Assembly: GCF_030811595.1 (NCBI RefSeq)
Contig: NZ_JAUSRB010000002.1
Span: 5,580,001 to 5,644,000 of the forward strand
DNA: 64,000 nucleotides
Reading direction: 5' to 3'
Source: Streptosporangium brasiliense
GTDB taxonomy: Bacteria; Actinomycetota; Actinomycetes; Streptosporangiales; Streptosporangiaceae
Numbering within the stretch: the first letter of the stretch is position 1; every line of letters starts with the position of its first letter. The translations under genes and the position numbers were made by a program. Below are positions 49,342 through 58,086 of this stretch, one piece after another. The notes below the pieces were generated by a model, which had not been told where the DNA came from, ran no database searches, and saw nothing but the letters and a program-made list of their open reading frames with translations.

Positions 49342-50532
49342 TTGTCTCAGCAACACTCCCGGCAGGAGTCCCCGCTGCCGTCCACCACGGCCATGGGTCC
49401 GGCCACCGTCACCGTGTTCGCCTCCCCCACGAGCTGGATCGAGTCCGACGCCCTCGCGCAGTGCCACCAGGTGGCCGCCCTCGATGGCATGATGCACGTC
49501 GCCGGCATGCCGGACCTGCACCCCGGCAAGGGCGCCCCCATCGGCGCCGCCATGGCGTCGACCGTGCTGTACCCCTTCCTGGTGGGCTCCGACATCGGGT
49601 GCGGCATCGCCGTGTTCCCCATGAAGCTCAAGCGCGCCGTACCCGAGAAGCTCGCCGCCCGCTTCCCCGACCTCGATCGCGCGCTGGATCCCGAGCAGGA
49701 TGCCGACGACCCGGCCTGGGCCGTTGTGAAGGGCGATATCCCCGCCGGTCACGTCGAGGGCCTCGGGACGGTCGGCCGGGGCAATCATTTCGTCGAGCTG
49801 GCGCGGATCGGGACCGTCTTCGAGGCGGGCCACGCGAGCCGTCTCGGACTCGCCGACGGCGACCTGGTCCTCATCGTCCACAGCGGTTCCCGGGGGCTGG
49901 GCGAACGGATCCTGCGGGCGCACACCGCGGTCCACGGCGCGGGCCCCGCCCCTGATCCCGGCGCCTACCTGGCGATGCATGACGACGCCGTGCGCTGGGG
50001 ATCGCTCAACCGGCGGTTGATGGCCGCCCGGGTCGCCCATGCCCTGGGGGCCGAGCCCGCCGAGCCGCTCGTCGACCAGTGCCACAACCTGGTCGAGGTC
50101 CGCGACGGGGTCTACCTGCATCGCAAGGGGGCGGCGCCGGGTGACGGCCGCGACGTGCTCATCGCCGGTACGCGAGGCACCCCCTCCTATCTCGTGGCCG
50201 CCCATGCCGGGCCGGACGCCAACCATTCCGTCGCGCACGGCGCGGGCCGCAAGATGTCGCGTGCGGATGCCCTGCGCCGGGGCCGGGCCAAGCACACGGT
50301 CGAGGAGCTGCGCCGCACGCCGGTGGGCTCGCTGGTGGTGTGCGGAGACCGTCAGCTGCTCTTCGAGGAGGCGCCGACGGCCTACAAGCGCATCGAGCAG
50401 GTGATCGCCGACCTCGTCGAGCATGACCTGGCCACGCCTGTGGCCACCACGGTCCCTCTGGTCACCTACAAGACAGCCGATCTCGGATCCGCACCCCAGC
50501 GGGACCAGCGCCGCAAGCGAGGCCGGCGGTGA
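49342..50532 (+). CDS. rtcB: RtcB-family RNA ligase (RtcB2-type, paired with PrfH)
   Basis: This 396-residue RNA-splicing ligase joins 2',3'-cyclic phosphate or 3'-phosphate ends to 5'-OH ends using Mn2+ and GTP. Active-site motifs are present: HPGKGAPIGAAMAS, GSDIGCG (metal Cys), GTVGRGNHFVEL (metal His), VHSGSRGLG and SVAHGAGRKMSR (guanylylated His). The TTG at 49342 has AAGGGAAGAG upstream; ATG 49393 is an alternative start closer to the usual family N-terminus. Its GTGA overlap with a PrfH gene identifies it as the RtcB2-type ligase known to reseal 16S rRNA cut in the decoding centre. Confidence 0.92.
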   Translation: MSQQHSRQESPLPSTTAMGPATVTVFASPTSWIESDALAQCHQVAALDGMMHVAGMPDLHPGKGAPIGAAMASTVLYPFLVGSDIGCGIAVFPMKLKRAVPEKLAARFPDLDRALDPEQDADDPAWAVVKGDIPAGHVEGLGTVGRGNHFVELARIGTVFEAGHASRLGLADGDLVLIVHSGSRGLGERILRAHTAVHGAGPAPDPGAYLAMHDDAVRWGSLNRRLMAARVAHALGAEPAEPLVDQCHNLVEVRDGVYLHRKGAAPGDGRDVLIAGTRGTPSYLVAAHAGPDANHSVAHGAGRKMSRADALRRGRAKHTVEELRRTPVGSLVVCGDRQLLFEEAPTAYKRIEQVIADLVEHDLATPVATTVPLVTYKTADLGSAPQRDQRRKRGRR

Positions 50533-51188
50533 GCGTCCACCTGCTCCTGTCGGCCGGGCGTGGCCCGCAGGAGTGCGCCTGGGCGCTGGCCCGGCTGCTG
50601 CGCCGCCTGGAAGCCGACGCCGCCCGGCAGAACCTGGAAACCCGTCGGGCCCAGACCGTTCCCGGTGACCGGCCCGATACCTACCGATCGGTCCTGATCC
50701 AGATATCGGGAGCCGGTGCCGAGGCGTTCGCCGCCTCGTGGACCGGGACCCTGTGCTGGCAGGCCCCCAGCCCGTACCGGGCCGGCGCGGGCCGGAAGAA
50801 CTGGTACGTCATCGCCCAACCGTGCCAGGTCGACACCCCGCGCACGACGTTCGCGGAGGCGGACGTCGACATCGTCGCCTGCCGTACCGGCGGTCCCGGC
50901 GGTCAACATCGAAACAAGGCCAGCACGGCGGTACGGGCGACCCACCGGCCCTCGGGGATCGTCGTCGTGGTCGACACCGAGCGGCACTTCAGCCTCAACC
51001 GCCGCATCGCCATGCGGCTGCTGCGACAGCGTATCGAGGACGGCGACGAGACGGCGGGGCGTGCCGTCACCACCGCCCGCTGGCGCGTCCACGATGAGCT
51101 CGTACGCGGCAACCCCATCCGTGTCGAACGTCCGGAAATGCCGAAGCAGGACCTGGCTCCGCAGGAACAGCCGCGTCGACGACCGTGA
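50529..51188 (+). CDS. prfH: PrfH-type peptide chain release factor homologue
   Basis: This 219-residue protein carries the peptidyl-hydrolysis motif in RTGGPGGQHRNKASTAVRAT (GGQ near residue 127) but lacks the N-terminal codon-recognition domain 2 size of RF1/RF2. This fits PrfH, which frees stalled peptides from ribosomes with damaged 16S 3' ends so that RtcB2 can repair them. It starts with a GTG overlapping the rtcB stop. The C-terminus is basic (KQDLAPQEQPRRRP). Last gene of the repair operon. Confidence 0.92.
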   Translation: MSVHLLLSAGRGPQECAWALARLLRRLEADAARQNLETRRAQTVPGDRPDTYRSVLIQISGAGAEAFAASWTGTLCWQAPSPYRAGAGRKNWYVIAQPCQVDTPRTTFAEADVDIVACRTGGPGGQHRNKASTAVRATHRPSGIVVVVDTERHFSLNRRIAMRLLRQRIEDGDETAGRAVTTARWRVHDELVRGNPIRVERPEMPKQDLAPQEQPRRRP

Positions 51189-51701
51189 CAGTCCACCCGG
51201 CCATGCCCTACCGCGGAAGGAGAATCGCACCCGACGGTAGGAGAATCGTCAGAGCAAAGCACGCACGGTAAGGACCACCGGCACGATCGCGGTAGCCCGG
51301 GCCGTGAGCAGCCCAAGGAAGCTCGCCGGGGGTGGACGCGACCGTGGAGGCTCCTAAGTCTGGAGCGCAGGGCCCATGGGCACAAGAAGCACTACGGAAC
51401 GATGAGAACCAGTTAACGCCGGAAGTCCAGCTCAGAACGCCTTCTAAGGGATCACCGCAGGTCGGTCACCATGGCGGATCAGATCTGCTGACCTTTGAGC
51501 GGTTCCTCACCCGCTGGTTGGGCACAGGACGGTCCTGACCGTCGCCCGGCTCAAGCCCCTCAGGGCGCGGAGACGCTCTATTGCCCCGCGCAGTTCCGCA
51601 ACCTCACGGTGCCGAGCGCGTCGTTCTTCCTCAAGCTTGCGCGCGAGCACTCTCACGGCAGCCGAGGACGAGGCGCCGGGCCCCTGATCTGTGGGCCGAG
51701 A
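51189..51701. other. Region with the right copy of the segmental duplication, no intact gene
   Basis: Before 51485 there is no recognisable gene. From 51485 to 51666 the sequence copies the NmrA 3' end (LLTFERFLTRWLGTGRS-stop) and its downstream coiled-coil fragment. The last 35 bp before the DUF3703 stop hold nothing recognised. Confidence 0.6.
51485..51666. repeat. Right copy of the duplicated NmrA terminus and coiled-coil fragment
   Basis: The 95-bp block 51485-51579 matches 41818-41912 and the 85-bp block 51582-51666 matches 42065-42149, with only a handful of substitutions and no indels within blocks. Same orientation as the left copy. It marks the right border of the accessory segment. 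Confidence 0.9.
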
Positions 51702-52052
51702 TCAGGCGGACTGCAGGAGTTCGGCCAGGTCGGCGGGTATCGGCATGGGCTGGGTGAGGCCGACGCGGGCGCGGCCGGTGTTGCCTTCGGGGTAGCGGCC
51801 GAGCGCGGAGCCCGGCGCGGCGACGACGATGCGCACCACCTGGCCGAACGCTTCGCGCCGGTCGCGCCGGCGGACGGCGAGGGCGAACATGGCGATGTGG
51901 TTGGCGGTGTGGGGCCAGGGCCAGGGCTGGGAGATGATGTGCGCCCGTTCCAGGTGCCGCCACCGGGCCTGGCCGTCGGAGGCGGTGCGGGCGGCGCGCA
52001 TCTCGGCGCGGTAGGCGGCCCGTACGCGGGCGGGCATCGGGCGGCCGATCAT
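51702..52052 (-). CDS. DUF3703-family protein
   Basis: This 116-residue protein has the DUF3703 pattern (RAAYRAEMRAARTASDGQAR, HLERAHIISQPWPWPHTANH, then HIAMFALAVRRRDRREAFGQ and GRYPEGNTGRARV). The family is typically found beside metal-responsive ArsR regulators and cation transporters. Its ATG overlaps the transporter stop (ATGA), so it is translationally coupled. The conserved histidines (HLERAH, HTANH) suggest metal binding, but this is inference. Confidence 0.8.
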   Translation of the reverse strand: MIGRPMPARVRAAYRAEMRAARTASDGQARWRHLERAHIISQPWPWPHTANHIAMFALAVRRRDRREAFGQVVRIVVAAPGSALGRYPEGNTGRARVGLTQPMPIPADLAELLQSA

Positions 52053-52780
52053 CGAGAGGCCTCCTTGCCAGGTGAGCAGCAGCCGTCGGCGCAACCATCG
52101 GACTCAACGGCGCCGGCGGACGGGGTGGGCACGGCGGCGGGTACGGCGCAGCAGGCGTCCCCGCGCCAGGCTTCGCGGCCTTCCTTCACCGCGACGGCGG
52201 CGATGACCAGTGCGGCGATCGGGTCGGCCCAGGACCAGCCGAAGGCGCTGTTGAGCGCCAGCCCCACCAGCAGGACCGCCGACAGGTAGGTGCACAGCAG
52301 GGTCTGCTTGGAGTCGGCCACCGCGCTGGCGGAGCCGAGCTCGCGGCCGGCGCGCCGCTGCGCCGCCGACAGGAACGGCATGATCAGCAGCGATGCCGAG
52401 GCCAGGATCAGCCCGGGGGTGGAGGGGGCGGCCTCCCCGGCGCCGAGCAGCGCCCGGACCGCGTCGAAGCTCACGTACGCGGCCAGCGCGAAGAACGAGA
52501 TGGCGATGATCCGCAGCGCCGTCTTCTCCCGCTTCTCGTGGTCGGCGGCGGAGAACTGCCAGGCGACCGCGGCGGCCGAGGCGACCTCGACGATGGAGTC
52601 CAGGCCGAACCCGATCAGCGCGGCGGAGGAGGCGAGGGTGCCGGCGGTGACGGCCACCACCGCCTCGATCACGTTGTAGGTGATGGTCGCCGCCACCAGC
52701 AGCCGGATCCGGTGCCGCAGCACGGCGCGCCGGGCCGGGTCAGGAGCCGGGCCGATGCCGGGCAGATTCAGGGCGCTCAT
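52049..52780 (-). CDS. Cation transporter (cation diffusion facilitator-like)
   Basis: This 243-residue membrane protein has about six hydrophobic segments; the first pair includes IGFGLDSIVEVASAAAVAWQ and the fifth NSAFGWSWADPIAALVIAAV, each with an Asp in the CDF metal-site positions (G.DS... and ADP). The C-terminus is Cys-rich (GDACCAVPA; DGCADGCCSPGK), which suggests binding of soft metals. It lacks the long CDF cytoplasmic domain. Start and stop overlap its neighbours (ATGA both sides), so the three genes form one operon under the ArsR repressor. Confidence 0.87.
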   Translation of the reverse strand: MSALNLPGIGPAPDPARRAVLRHRIRLLVAATITYNVIEAVVAVTAGTLASSAALIGFGLDSIVEVASAAAVAWQFSAADHEKREKTALRIIAISFFALAAYVSFDAVRALLGAGEAAPSTPGLILASASLLIMPFLSAAQRRAGRELGSASAVADSKQTLLCTYLSAVLLVGLALNSAFGWSWADPIAALVIAAVAVKEGREAWRGDACCAVPAAVPTPSAGAVESDGCADGCCSPGKEASR

Positions 52781-53199
52781 GACAGCGGCTCCCCTCCGGC
52801 CACCAGCTCGGCGGCCGCCGCTGCCTCCGGGTCGTCGGCGTCCCCACCGGAGATGGGGCACAGCGTGACCGCGTGGCCGGTGGCGGCCAGCAGCTGCTCG
52901 GCGGAGGCCAGCAGGTCCATCAGCTCGGGCCGGGTCAGGAAGTAGAACGACTGCCGGCCTTCGGCGCGGTAGTCGACCAGGTCGCAGCCGCGCAGGCAGG
53001 CCAGGTGCTTGGACACCGTGGACTGGGCCAGGCCGAGCTGGGTGGTCAGGTCCACCACGCGGGCCTCGCCGCGCGCCAGGCGCTGCACGATGCGCAGCCG
53101 GGTCTCATCGGCCAGGGAGTGAAACAGCGCGGCCGCAGGGGAGATGCCGGCGGCGATGTCGGCGCTGACACACCGGCCCCCGTCAGAATTAATCGCCAT
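52777..53199 (-). CDS. ArsR/SmtB-family metal-responsive repressor
   Basis: This 140-residue winged-helix protein has an HTH in ALFHSLADETRLRIVQRLAR then LTTQLGLAQSTVSKHLACLR (about 25-75). Cys residues in GGRC, ACLRGCD and LCPISGG are candidate metal ligands, as in CmtR-type sensors. ATG 53199 lies within the palindrome TCGCCATTTGGCGA, so bound repressor would cover the start. It controls the transporter and DUF3703 genes downstream. Confidence 0.9.
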   Translation of the reverse strand: MAINSDGGRCVSADIAAGISPAAALFHSLADETRLRIVQRLARGEARVVDLTTQLGLAQSTVSKHLACLRGCDLVDYRAEGRQSFYFLTRPELMDLLASAEQLLAATGHAVTLCPISGGDADDPEAAAAAELVAGGEPLS

Positions 53200-53206
53200 T
53201 TGGCGA
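53193..53206. promoter_or_regulatory. ArsR operator overlapping the arsR start codon
   Basis: TCGCCA-TT-TGGCGA is a perfect palindrome that includes the ATG (as CAT) of the repressor. Flanking DNA is AT-rich (AGAATTAA; TGATAG). The overlap suggests a leaderless or very short-leader transcript. Confidence 0.7.
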
Positions 53207-53641
53207 TGATAGCCCGATTTAGTCATATAGGCGCAAGGGGCGATGCTCGGGTATCTGCCCGCTACGGTCACCTCCTGACGATCCAGGCGCTGCCGCGTGG
53301 CGGTCAGCAGGGCGCGCCCGAGAGGGGGCGCCTCATCCGCGCCGCCGGATCCCGTCCCCGCTGCCAGAACGATCTCTTGTCCGGTACGTCGCCCCGGCCC
53401 GCGATGTCCTGGCGTACTCCGGCCGCCCCCTCAGGGGCCGATCGCAGGCGGTGGCGGCCAGGCGGCGGTGCTCGGTCGGGCGGGAGGCGTCGAAGGCCCC
53501 TTCCGGTCGCGCTGGTCAGGGCGTGATGCTCGGCCGGCTTCCGGCCGCGATGGCGCCGGCGGGTGCGGACGCCTCCGCGCCCCGCGCCCCGCGCCTTGGG
53601 ACGCCGGCGCCTGAAATTTTCTTTTAGGTCACCTCGAAGTC
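53200..53641. other. Divergent intergenic region
   Basis: No gene is supported. The left end holds the ArsR operator and an AT-rich promoter region. The middle is GC-rich without recognisable coding. Near the right end GAAATTTTCTTTTAGG (53614-53629) is unusually AT-rich and may be the promoter of the large exported protein. Confidence 0.45.
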
Positions 53642-56600
53642 TTGAAACTTGTAACCATTGCGCGGTTGAGTTCGGGGGTGCCCCCAAGTCACCACCCCCG
53701 CATAGTGGCCACGGCCCTGCTCGCCCCCCTGCTCGCCTTCAGCGCGGCGGGCCCCGCCCAGGCCGATCCGTCGCCGTCGCCCTCACCCGCGCGGCCACAG
53801 CAGGCCCTCGTCGAGGACGCGCCGCAGGCGTCGTCCGACCAGGCCCCGTCCACGCTGCTCGTCGCCCCCGGGGCGCGGCAGCTGGAGACGGCCAAGAAGA
53901 CCCGGCCGGTCGCGCCGGGGATCACCCTCACCTCCTTCGACCGCTACGACAGCGCGGGCTGGCTCCGCGCCGACGCGATCGCCGCGGACCTCACGGCCGG
54001 CGCGAGCGCCGACTACGTGTACTCGGGCGAGGTGTCGAAGACCGAACCGCTGTCCGGACCCGCGGAGCGGTCCCGGGCCGTCGCCGCCGTCAACGGCGAC
54101 TTCTTCGACATCAACAACTCCGGCGCGGCGCAGGGCATCGGCATCCACAACGGGGAGCTCGTCCAGTCCCCGATGGCGGGCCACAACAACGCCGTCACCG
54201 TCACCCCCGACGGGGTCGGGCGGGTGCTGCAGATGAACTTCGACGGCACCGCGACGCCCGCCGGCGGCGCCCCGATCACGCTGACCCAGTTCAACCAGCT
54301 CATCCAAGGCAACGGCGTCGGGCTGTTCACCCCGCTGTGGGGCTCCTACGGCCGCGGCCGCGCGGTCGAGGGCGCGGCCGCGGTCACCGAGGTCGTGCTG
54401 GAGGGCGGCGTCGTCACCGAGGTGCGCACCTCCGCGGGCAGCGGCCCGATCCCGGCGGGCACGGCCGTCCTGCTCGGCCGGGACGCCGGAGCGACGGCGC
54501 TCGCCGCGCTGAAGCCCGGCGACCGCGTCGAGGTCAAGTATCAGCCGAAGCCCTCCCAGGGCGGAGCGGTCAAGGCGGCCGTCGGCGGCAGCCAGATCCT
54601 CGTCAAGGACGGTGTCGCCCAGACCTCGGCCGACAACGCAGCCCATCCGCGTACCGCCGTCGGTTTCTCCGCCGACGGCCGCAAGATGTACATGCTGACG
54701 GTCGACGGCCGGCAGGCCGACAGCAGGGGCGTCACGCTCACCGAGCTCGGGGCGATGATGGCGGAGCTCGGCGCGCACAACGCGCTGAACCTCGACGGCG
54801 GCGGCTCCTCGACGATGCTCGCCCGGGAGCCCGGCTCCGCCGGCGTGCAGGTGGAGAACAGCCCCTCCGACGGCGGCGAGCGGCACGTCCCCAACGGCCT
54901 CGCGCTCTACGCGCCCGCCGGCAGCGGCAAGCTCAAGGGCTTCTGGGTGGAGACGGCCAGCGACCCGACCAGGGCGCCGGGCGCCGGCCCGGTCAGCGGC
55001 GGCCGTCCCGACCGCGTCTTCCCCGGCCTCACCCGCAAGCTCACGGCGGCCGGCTACGACGAGACGTACGGCCCCGCGGCGGGCACCCCGTCGTGGCGGT
55101 CGGGCCAGGCGGTCCACGGGCTCGTCGGCCGCGACGGCACCTTCCGCGCCCTCGTGCCCGGCCGGACGACCGTCACCGCCTCCCGCGGCGGTGCGGAGGG
55201 CGAGATCGCCCTCACCGTCCTGCAGCCCCTCGCCCGCCTCGGCACGACGACCGACCGGGTCGGCCTGGCGGGCGCCGACGCCTCGGGCACGTTCGGAGTG
55301 GTCGGCTACGACCGCAACGGCAACTCCGCCCCCGTCGACCCCTCGGACGTGCGGCTCGACTACGACAGGGAACTGCTCGACGTCGCCGCCTCCGAGCACG
55401 GCTTCTTCACGGTGAAGGCGAAGCGGGCGACCGGCTCCGGCCTGGTGACCGTGCGGGCCGGCGGGTCCAGCACGGCGGTGCCGGTGACCGTCGGGTACGA
55501 GGACGTCCCGGCCGCCGACTTCGAGGACGCGGGGTCGTGGACGTTCGCCGCGGCCCGCGCGACGGGCTCGCTGTCGGCGGCGCCGGGCCAGAGCGGCGGC
55601 GGCCTCAAGCTCGCCTACGACTTCACGCAGTCGACGGCGACGCGCGCGGCCTACGCGAGCCCGCCCCAGCAGATCACCGTGCCGGGCCAGCCGCAGGCGT
55701 TCGGACTGTGGATCAACTCCGCGGGCAAGGGGGAGTGGCCGAGCCTGGAGTTCTACGACGCCCAGGGGCAGTCGCAGATCCTCCGCGGCCCCTACCTCAC
55801 GTGGACGGGCTGGAAGTTCGTCGAGTTCGCGGTGCCGCCGGGGGTGAACTACCCGCTGAAACTCCGCCGGTTCTACGTCGCCGAGACCAGGGCCGACCAG
55901 AAGTACAGCAGTGAGATCACGATCGACGGGCTCGTCGCCAAGGTGCCGCCGACGGTGGCGGTGCCGGCGGCCCCGAAGACGGCCGACCCGGTGATCCGTC
56001 CGGGGAGCGAGGTCGCGGCGGCGCCGTGGCGCTTCGCGGTCATGTCCGACGCGCAGTTCGTGGCACGCGACCCCGACAGCGACATCGTCGCCAACGCCCG
56101 CCGTACGCTGCGGGAGATCAAGGCGGCCAGGCCCGACTTCCTGCTCATCAACGGCGACCTCGTCGACGAGGCGTCGCCGGAGGACTTCGCGCTCGCCAAG
56201 CGGATCCTGGACGAGGAGCTCCACGGCGAACTGCCCGTCCACTACGTGCCCGGCAACCACGAGGTGATGGGCGGCAAGATCGACAACTTCAGGTCGGTCT
56301 TCGGCGACACCTACGGTGGCTTCGACCACAAGGGGACCCGTTTCGTGACCCTCGACACCTCGCGGCTGAACCTGCGCGGGGGCGGGTTCGAGCAGGTGGC
56401 CATGTTGCGCGAGCGTCTCGACGCGGCGGAGAAGGACCCGTCGATCGGCTCGGTCGCGGTGCTGTTCCACGTGCCGCCGCGCGACCCGACGCCCGGCAAG
56501 GGCAGCCAGCTCGGCGACCGCAAGGAGGCCGCGCTGGTCGAGGGCTGGCTCGCGGACTTCCAGCGCACCACCGGCAAGGGTGCCGCCTACATCGGCGCTC

Positions 56601-57121
56601 ACGTCGGGACCTTCCACGCCTCGCGGGTCGACGCCGTGCCGTACTTCATCAACGGCAACTCCGGCAAGAACCCGGCCACGGCGGCCGACGACGGCGGCTT
56701 CACCGGCTGGTCCCTGTGGGGGGTCGACCCGGTGACCGAGAAGGAGGCGGCACACGTCCGGCGCAACTGGTTCGCCGACGCGCCGGCCTGGATCGGCACG
56801 CAGGTCCGCCCGCACGTCGATGGGCTGACCCTCACGGCGCCCACGTCGGTGGAGGCCGGCAAGCCCGGGCAGGTCTCGGCGACGCTGACGCAGGGCACCC
56901 GCACGGTGCCCGCCGCCTACCCCGTCTCGGTGGACTGGTCGGGCTCGCCCAACCTGCACGTCGGCACCCGGGCGGGCGCGAAGGCGCGCCACATCGCGGT
57001 GCTCGACCCCGCCACGGGGACGCTGACAGCGCTCCGCTCCGGCCAGGTCGTCGTCGCGGTCACGGTGAACGGCGTCACCCGGCAGGCGACGGTCACGCTG
57101 TCGGCGCGGGCCGCGGCCTGA
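53642..57121 (+). CDS. Exported phosphodiester glycosidase-metallophosphoesterase fusion
   Basis: This protein of up to 1159 residues has an export signal (ATALLAPLLAFSAAGPAQAD), a phosphodiester glycosidase (NAGPA) domain (about 90-425, with VAAVNGDFFDINN near 150 and ALNLDGGGSSTML near 384), a Big-type Ig segment (about 480-610), a jelly-roll-like segment (about 615-760), then a metallophosphoesterase (about 795-1030: VMSDAQF, LINGDLVD, VPGNHEV, VLFHVPPRD, IGAHVG) and a C-terminal Ig-like domain. The listed start is TTG 53642; GTG 53678 or the GTG at 53704 are alternatives that leave a cleaner signal peptide. It probably removes phosphodiester-linked groups from extracellular glycans or teichoic-type polymers. 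Confidence 0.85.
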   Translation: MKLVTIARLSSGVPPSHHPRIVATALLAPLLAFSAAGPAQADPSPSPSPARPQQALVEDAPQASSDQAPSTLLVAPGARQLETAKKTRPVAPGITLTSFDRYDSAGWLRADAIAADLTAGASADYVYSGEVSKTEPLSGPAERSRAVAAVNGDFFDINNSGAAQGIGIHNGELVQSPMAGHNNAVTVTPDGVGRVLQMNFDGTATPAGGAPITLTQFNQLIQGNGVGLFTPLWGSYGRGRAVEGAAAVTEVVLEGGVVTEVRTSAGSGPIPAGTAVLLGRDAGATALAALKPGDRVEVKYQPKPSQGGAVKAAVGGSQILVKDGVAQTSADNAAHPRTAVGFSADGRKMYMLTVDGRQADSRGVTLTELGAMMAELGAHNALNLDGGGSSTMLAREPGSAGVQVENSPSDGGERHVPNGLALYAPAGSGKLKGFWVETASDPTRAPGAGPVSGGRPDRVFPGLTRKLTAAGYDETYGPAAGTPSWRSGQAVHGLVGRDGTFRALVPGRTTVTASRGGAEGEIALTVLQPLARLGTTTDRVGLAGADASGTFGVVGYDRNGNSAPVDPSDVRLDYDRELLDVAASEHGFFTVKAKRATGSGLVTVRAGGSSTAVPVTVGYEDVPAADFEDAGSWTFAAARATGSLSAAPGQSGGGLKLAYDFTQSTATRAAYASPPQQITVPGQPQAFGLWINSAGKGEWPSLEFYDAQGQSQILRGPYLTWTGWKFVEFAVPPGVNYPLKLRRFYVAETRADQKYSSEITIDGLVAKVPPTVAVPAAPKTADPVIRPGSEVAAAPWRFAVMSDAQFVARDPDSDIVANARRTLREIKAARPDFLLINGDLVDEASPEDFALAKRILDEELHGELPVHYVPGNHEVMGGKIDNFRSVFGDTYGGFDHKGTRFVTLDTSRLNLRGGGFEQVAMLRERLDAAEKDPSIGSVAVLFHVPPRDPTPGKGSQLGDRKEAALVEGWLADFQRTTGKGAAYIGAHVGTFHASRVDAVPYFINGNSGKNPATAADDGGFTGWSLWGVDPVTEKEAAHVRRNWFADAPAWIGTQVRPHVDGLTLTAPTSVEAGKPGQVSATLTQGTRTVPAAYPVSVDWSGSPNLHVGTRAGAKARHIAVLDPATGTLTALRSGQVVVAVTVNGVTRQATVTLSARAAA

Positions 57122-57167
57122 CCGTGCCCGAGCCGGCCTGACCGCGTCCGAGCCGGCCTGACGGGCC
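57115..57167. repeat. 20-bp tandem repeat including the stop codon of the large exported protein
   Basis: GGCCTGACCGTGCCCGAGCC (57115-57134) begins with the gene's last codon and TGA. A second copy with two changes follows at 57135-57154 and a third, truncated, at 57155. Then GCGACCGGC-type heptamer repeats lead to the terminator. Confidence 0.75.
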
Positions 57168-57190
57168 GGCGCGACCGGCGACCGGCGACC

Positions 57191-57230
57191 GGCCCCGTGC
57201 CGCACGGCCCTGACCGTGCGGCACGGGGCC
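57191..57230. terminator. Terminator of the large exported protein gene
   Basis: Perfect 17-bp arms (57191-57207 and 57214-57230) with a 6-nt loop, 70 bp after the stop. From here to the ThuA gene at 57427 nothing else was recognised. Confidence 0.8.
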
Positions 57231-57426
57231 CGTCCCGTCCGTGGACACGGGCCCGTCAGGCCCACGTCCGAGGACGCCGCCGACCGCCCCGTGCCGGGGC
57301 CTGGCCGTGTCGCCCGGTTGACGCGGACCCGGCGGTGGCGCTGGGATGGCAGCGGCCAGATCGACCAAGACGGACCCCACACGTGGCGGAGCCGCACCGG
57401 GTCCGGGATCAGCCGGGGAGCAGGGC

Positions 57427-58086
57427 ATGACCAGACACGCGCTCGTCGTCCGGGGAGGCTGGGAGGGGCACGTCCCCGACGAGGCGACCGGCCTGTTCAT
57501 CCCCGGGCTCGCCGAGGCGGGTTTCGAGGTCACCGTCGCCGGCGACCTCGACGTCTACGCCGACGCCGACCTGCTGGCCGCCACCGATCTCATCGTGCAG
57601 TGCTGGACGGGCGGCACGCTCAGCGGGCGGCAGTCCGCCGGGCTGCTGGCGGCCGTCGAGGCGGGCACCGGGTTCGCGGGGTGGCACGGGGGAGTGGTGG
57701 CCGCCTTCGACGACCGTGACTACCACCGGATGGTCGGTGGCCTCTTCTTGTCCCACCCCGAGCATTTCCTCGAATACGACGTCGTCATCGACCCGGCCCG
57801 CGCCGACCACCCGATCGTCGCCGGGCTGGACGGCTTCACCGTCCGCACCGAGCAGTACTGGATGCTCACCGACTCCCTCAACGACGTCCTCGCCACCACC
57901 ACGCTGGTCCCCTCCGGCGGCGGCCCGCACGCCGTGCCCGTCCCCATGCCCGTGGTGTGGACCCGCCGCTGGGGCGCGGGCCGGGTCTTCTTCTCCGCGA
58001 TCGGCCACAACCTCGCCGATCTGACACATCCCACCGTGCGCGCCCTCACCCTGCGCGGTCTGCTCTGGGCAGGCCGCGCGGGGTGA
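57427..58086 (+). CDS. ThuA-like domain protein
   Basis: This 219-residue class I glutamine-amidotransferase-like protein of the ThuA type has HALVVRGGWEGHVPDEATGL, the FAGWHGG turn (GWHG is the ThuA signature) and closing WGAGRVFFSAIGHNLADL with the conserved GH. It lacks a catalytic Cys. Such proteins accompany sugar-degradation genes, where they may bind a trehalose- or keto-sugar-like ligand. ATG 57427 has GGGGAG upstream. It is the first of five same-strand genes. Confidence 0.9.
   Translation: MTRHALVVRGGWEGHVPDEATGLFIPGLAEAGFEVTVAGDLDVYADADLLAATDLIVQCWTGGTLSGRQSAGLLAAVEAGTGFAGWHGGVVAAFDDRDYHRMVGGLFLSHPEHFLEYDVVIDPARADHPIVAGLDGFTVRTEQYWMLTDSLNDVLATTTLVPSGGGPHAVPVPMPVVWTRRWGAGRVFFSAIGHNLADLTHPTVRALTLRGLLWAGRAG

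Noticed and set aside
53783..57397. Open minus-strand frame of about 1200 codons opposite the large exported protein
   Set aside because: It is an antisense by-product of high-GC codon use. The plus strand has recognisable domains and a signal peptide, and the minus frame is Arg/Gly/Ala-rich without motifs.
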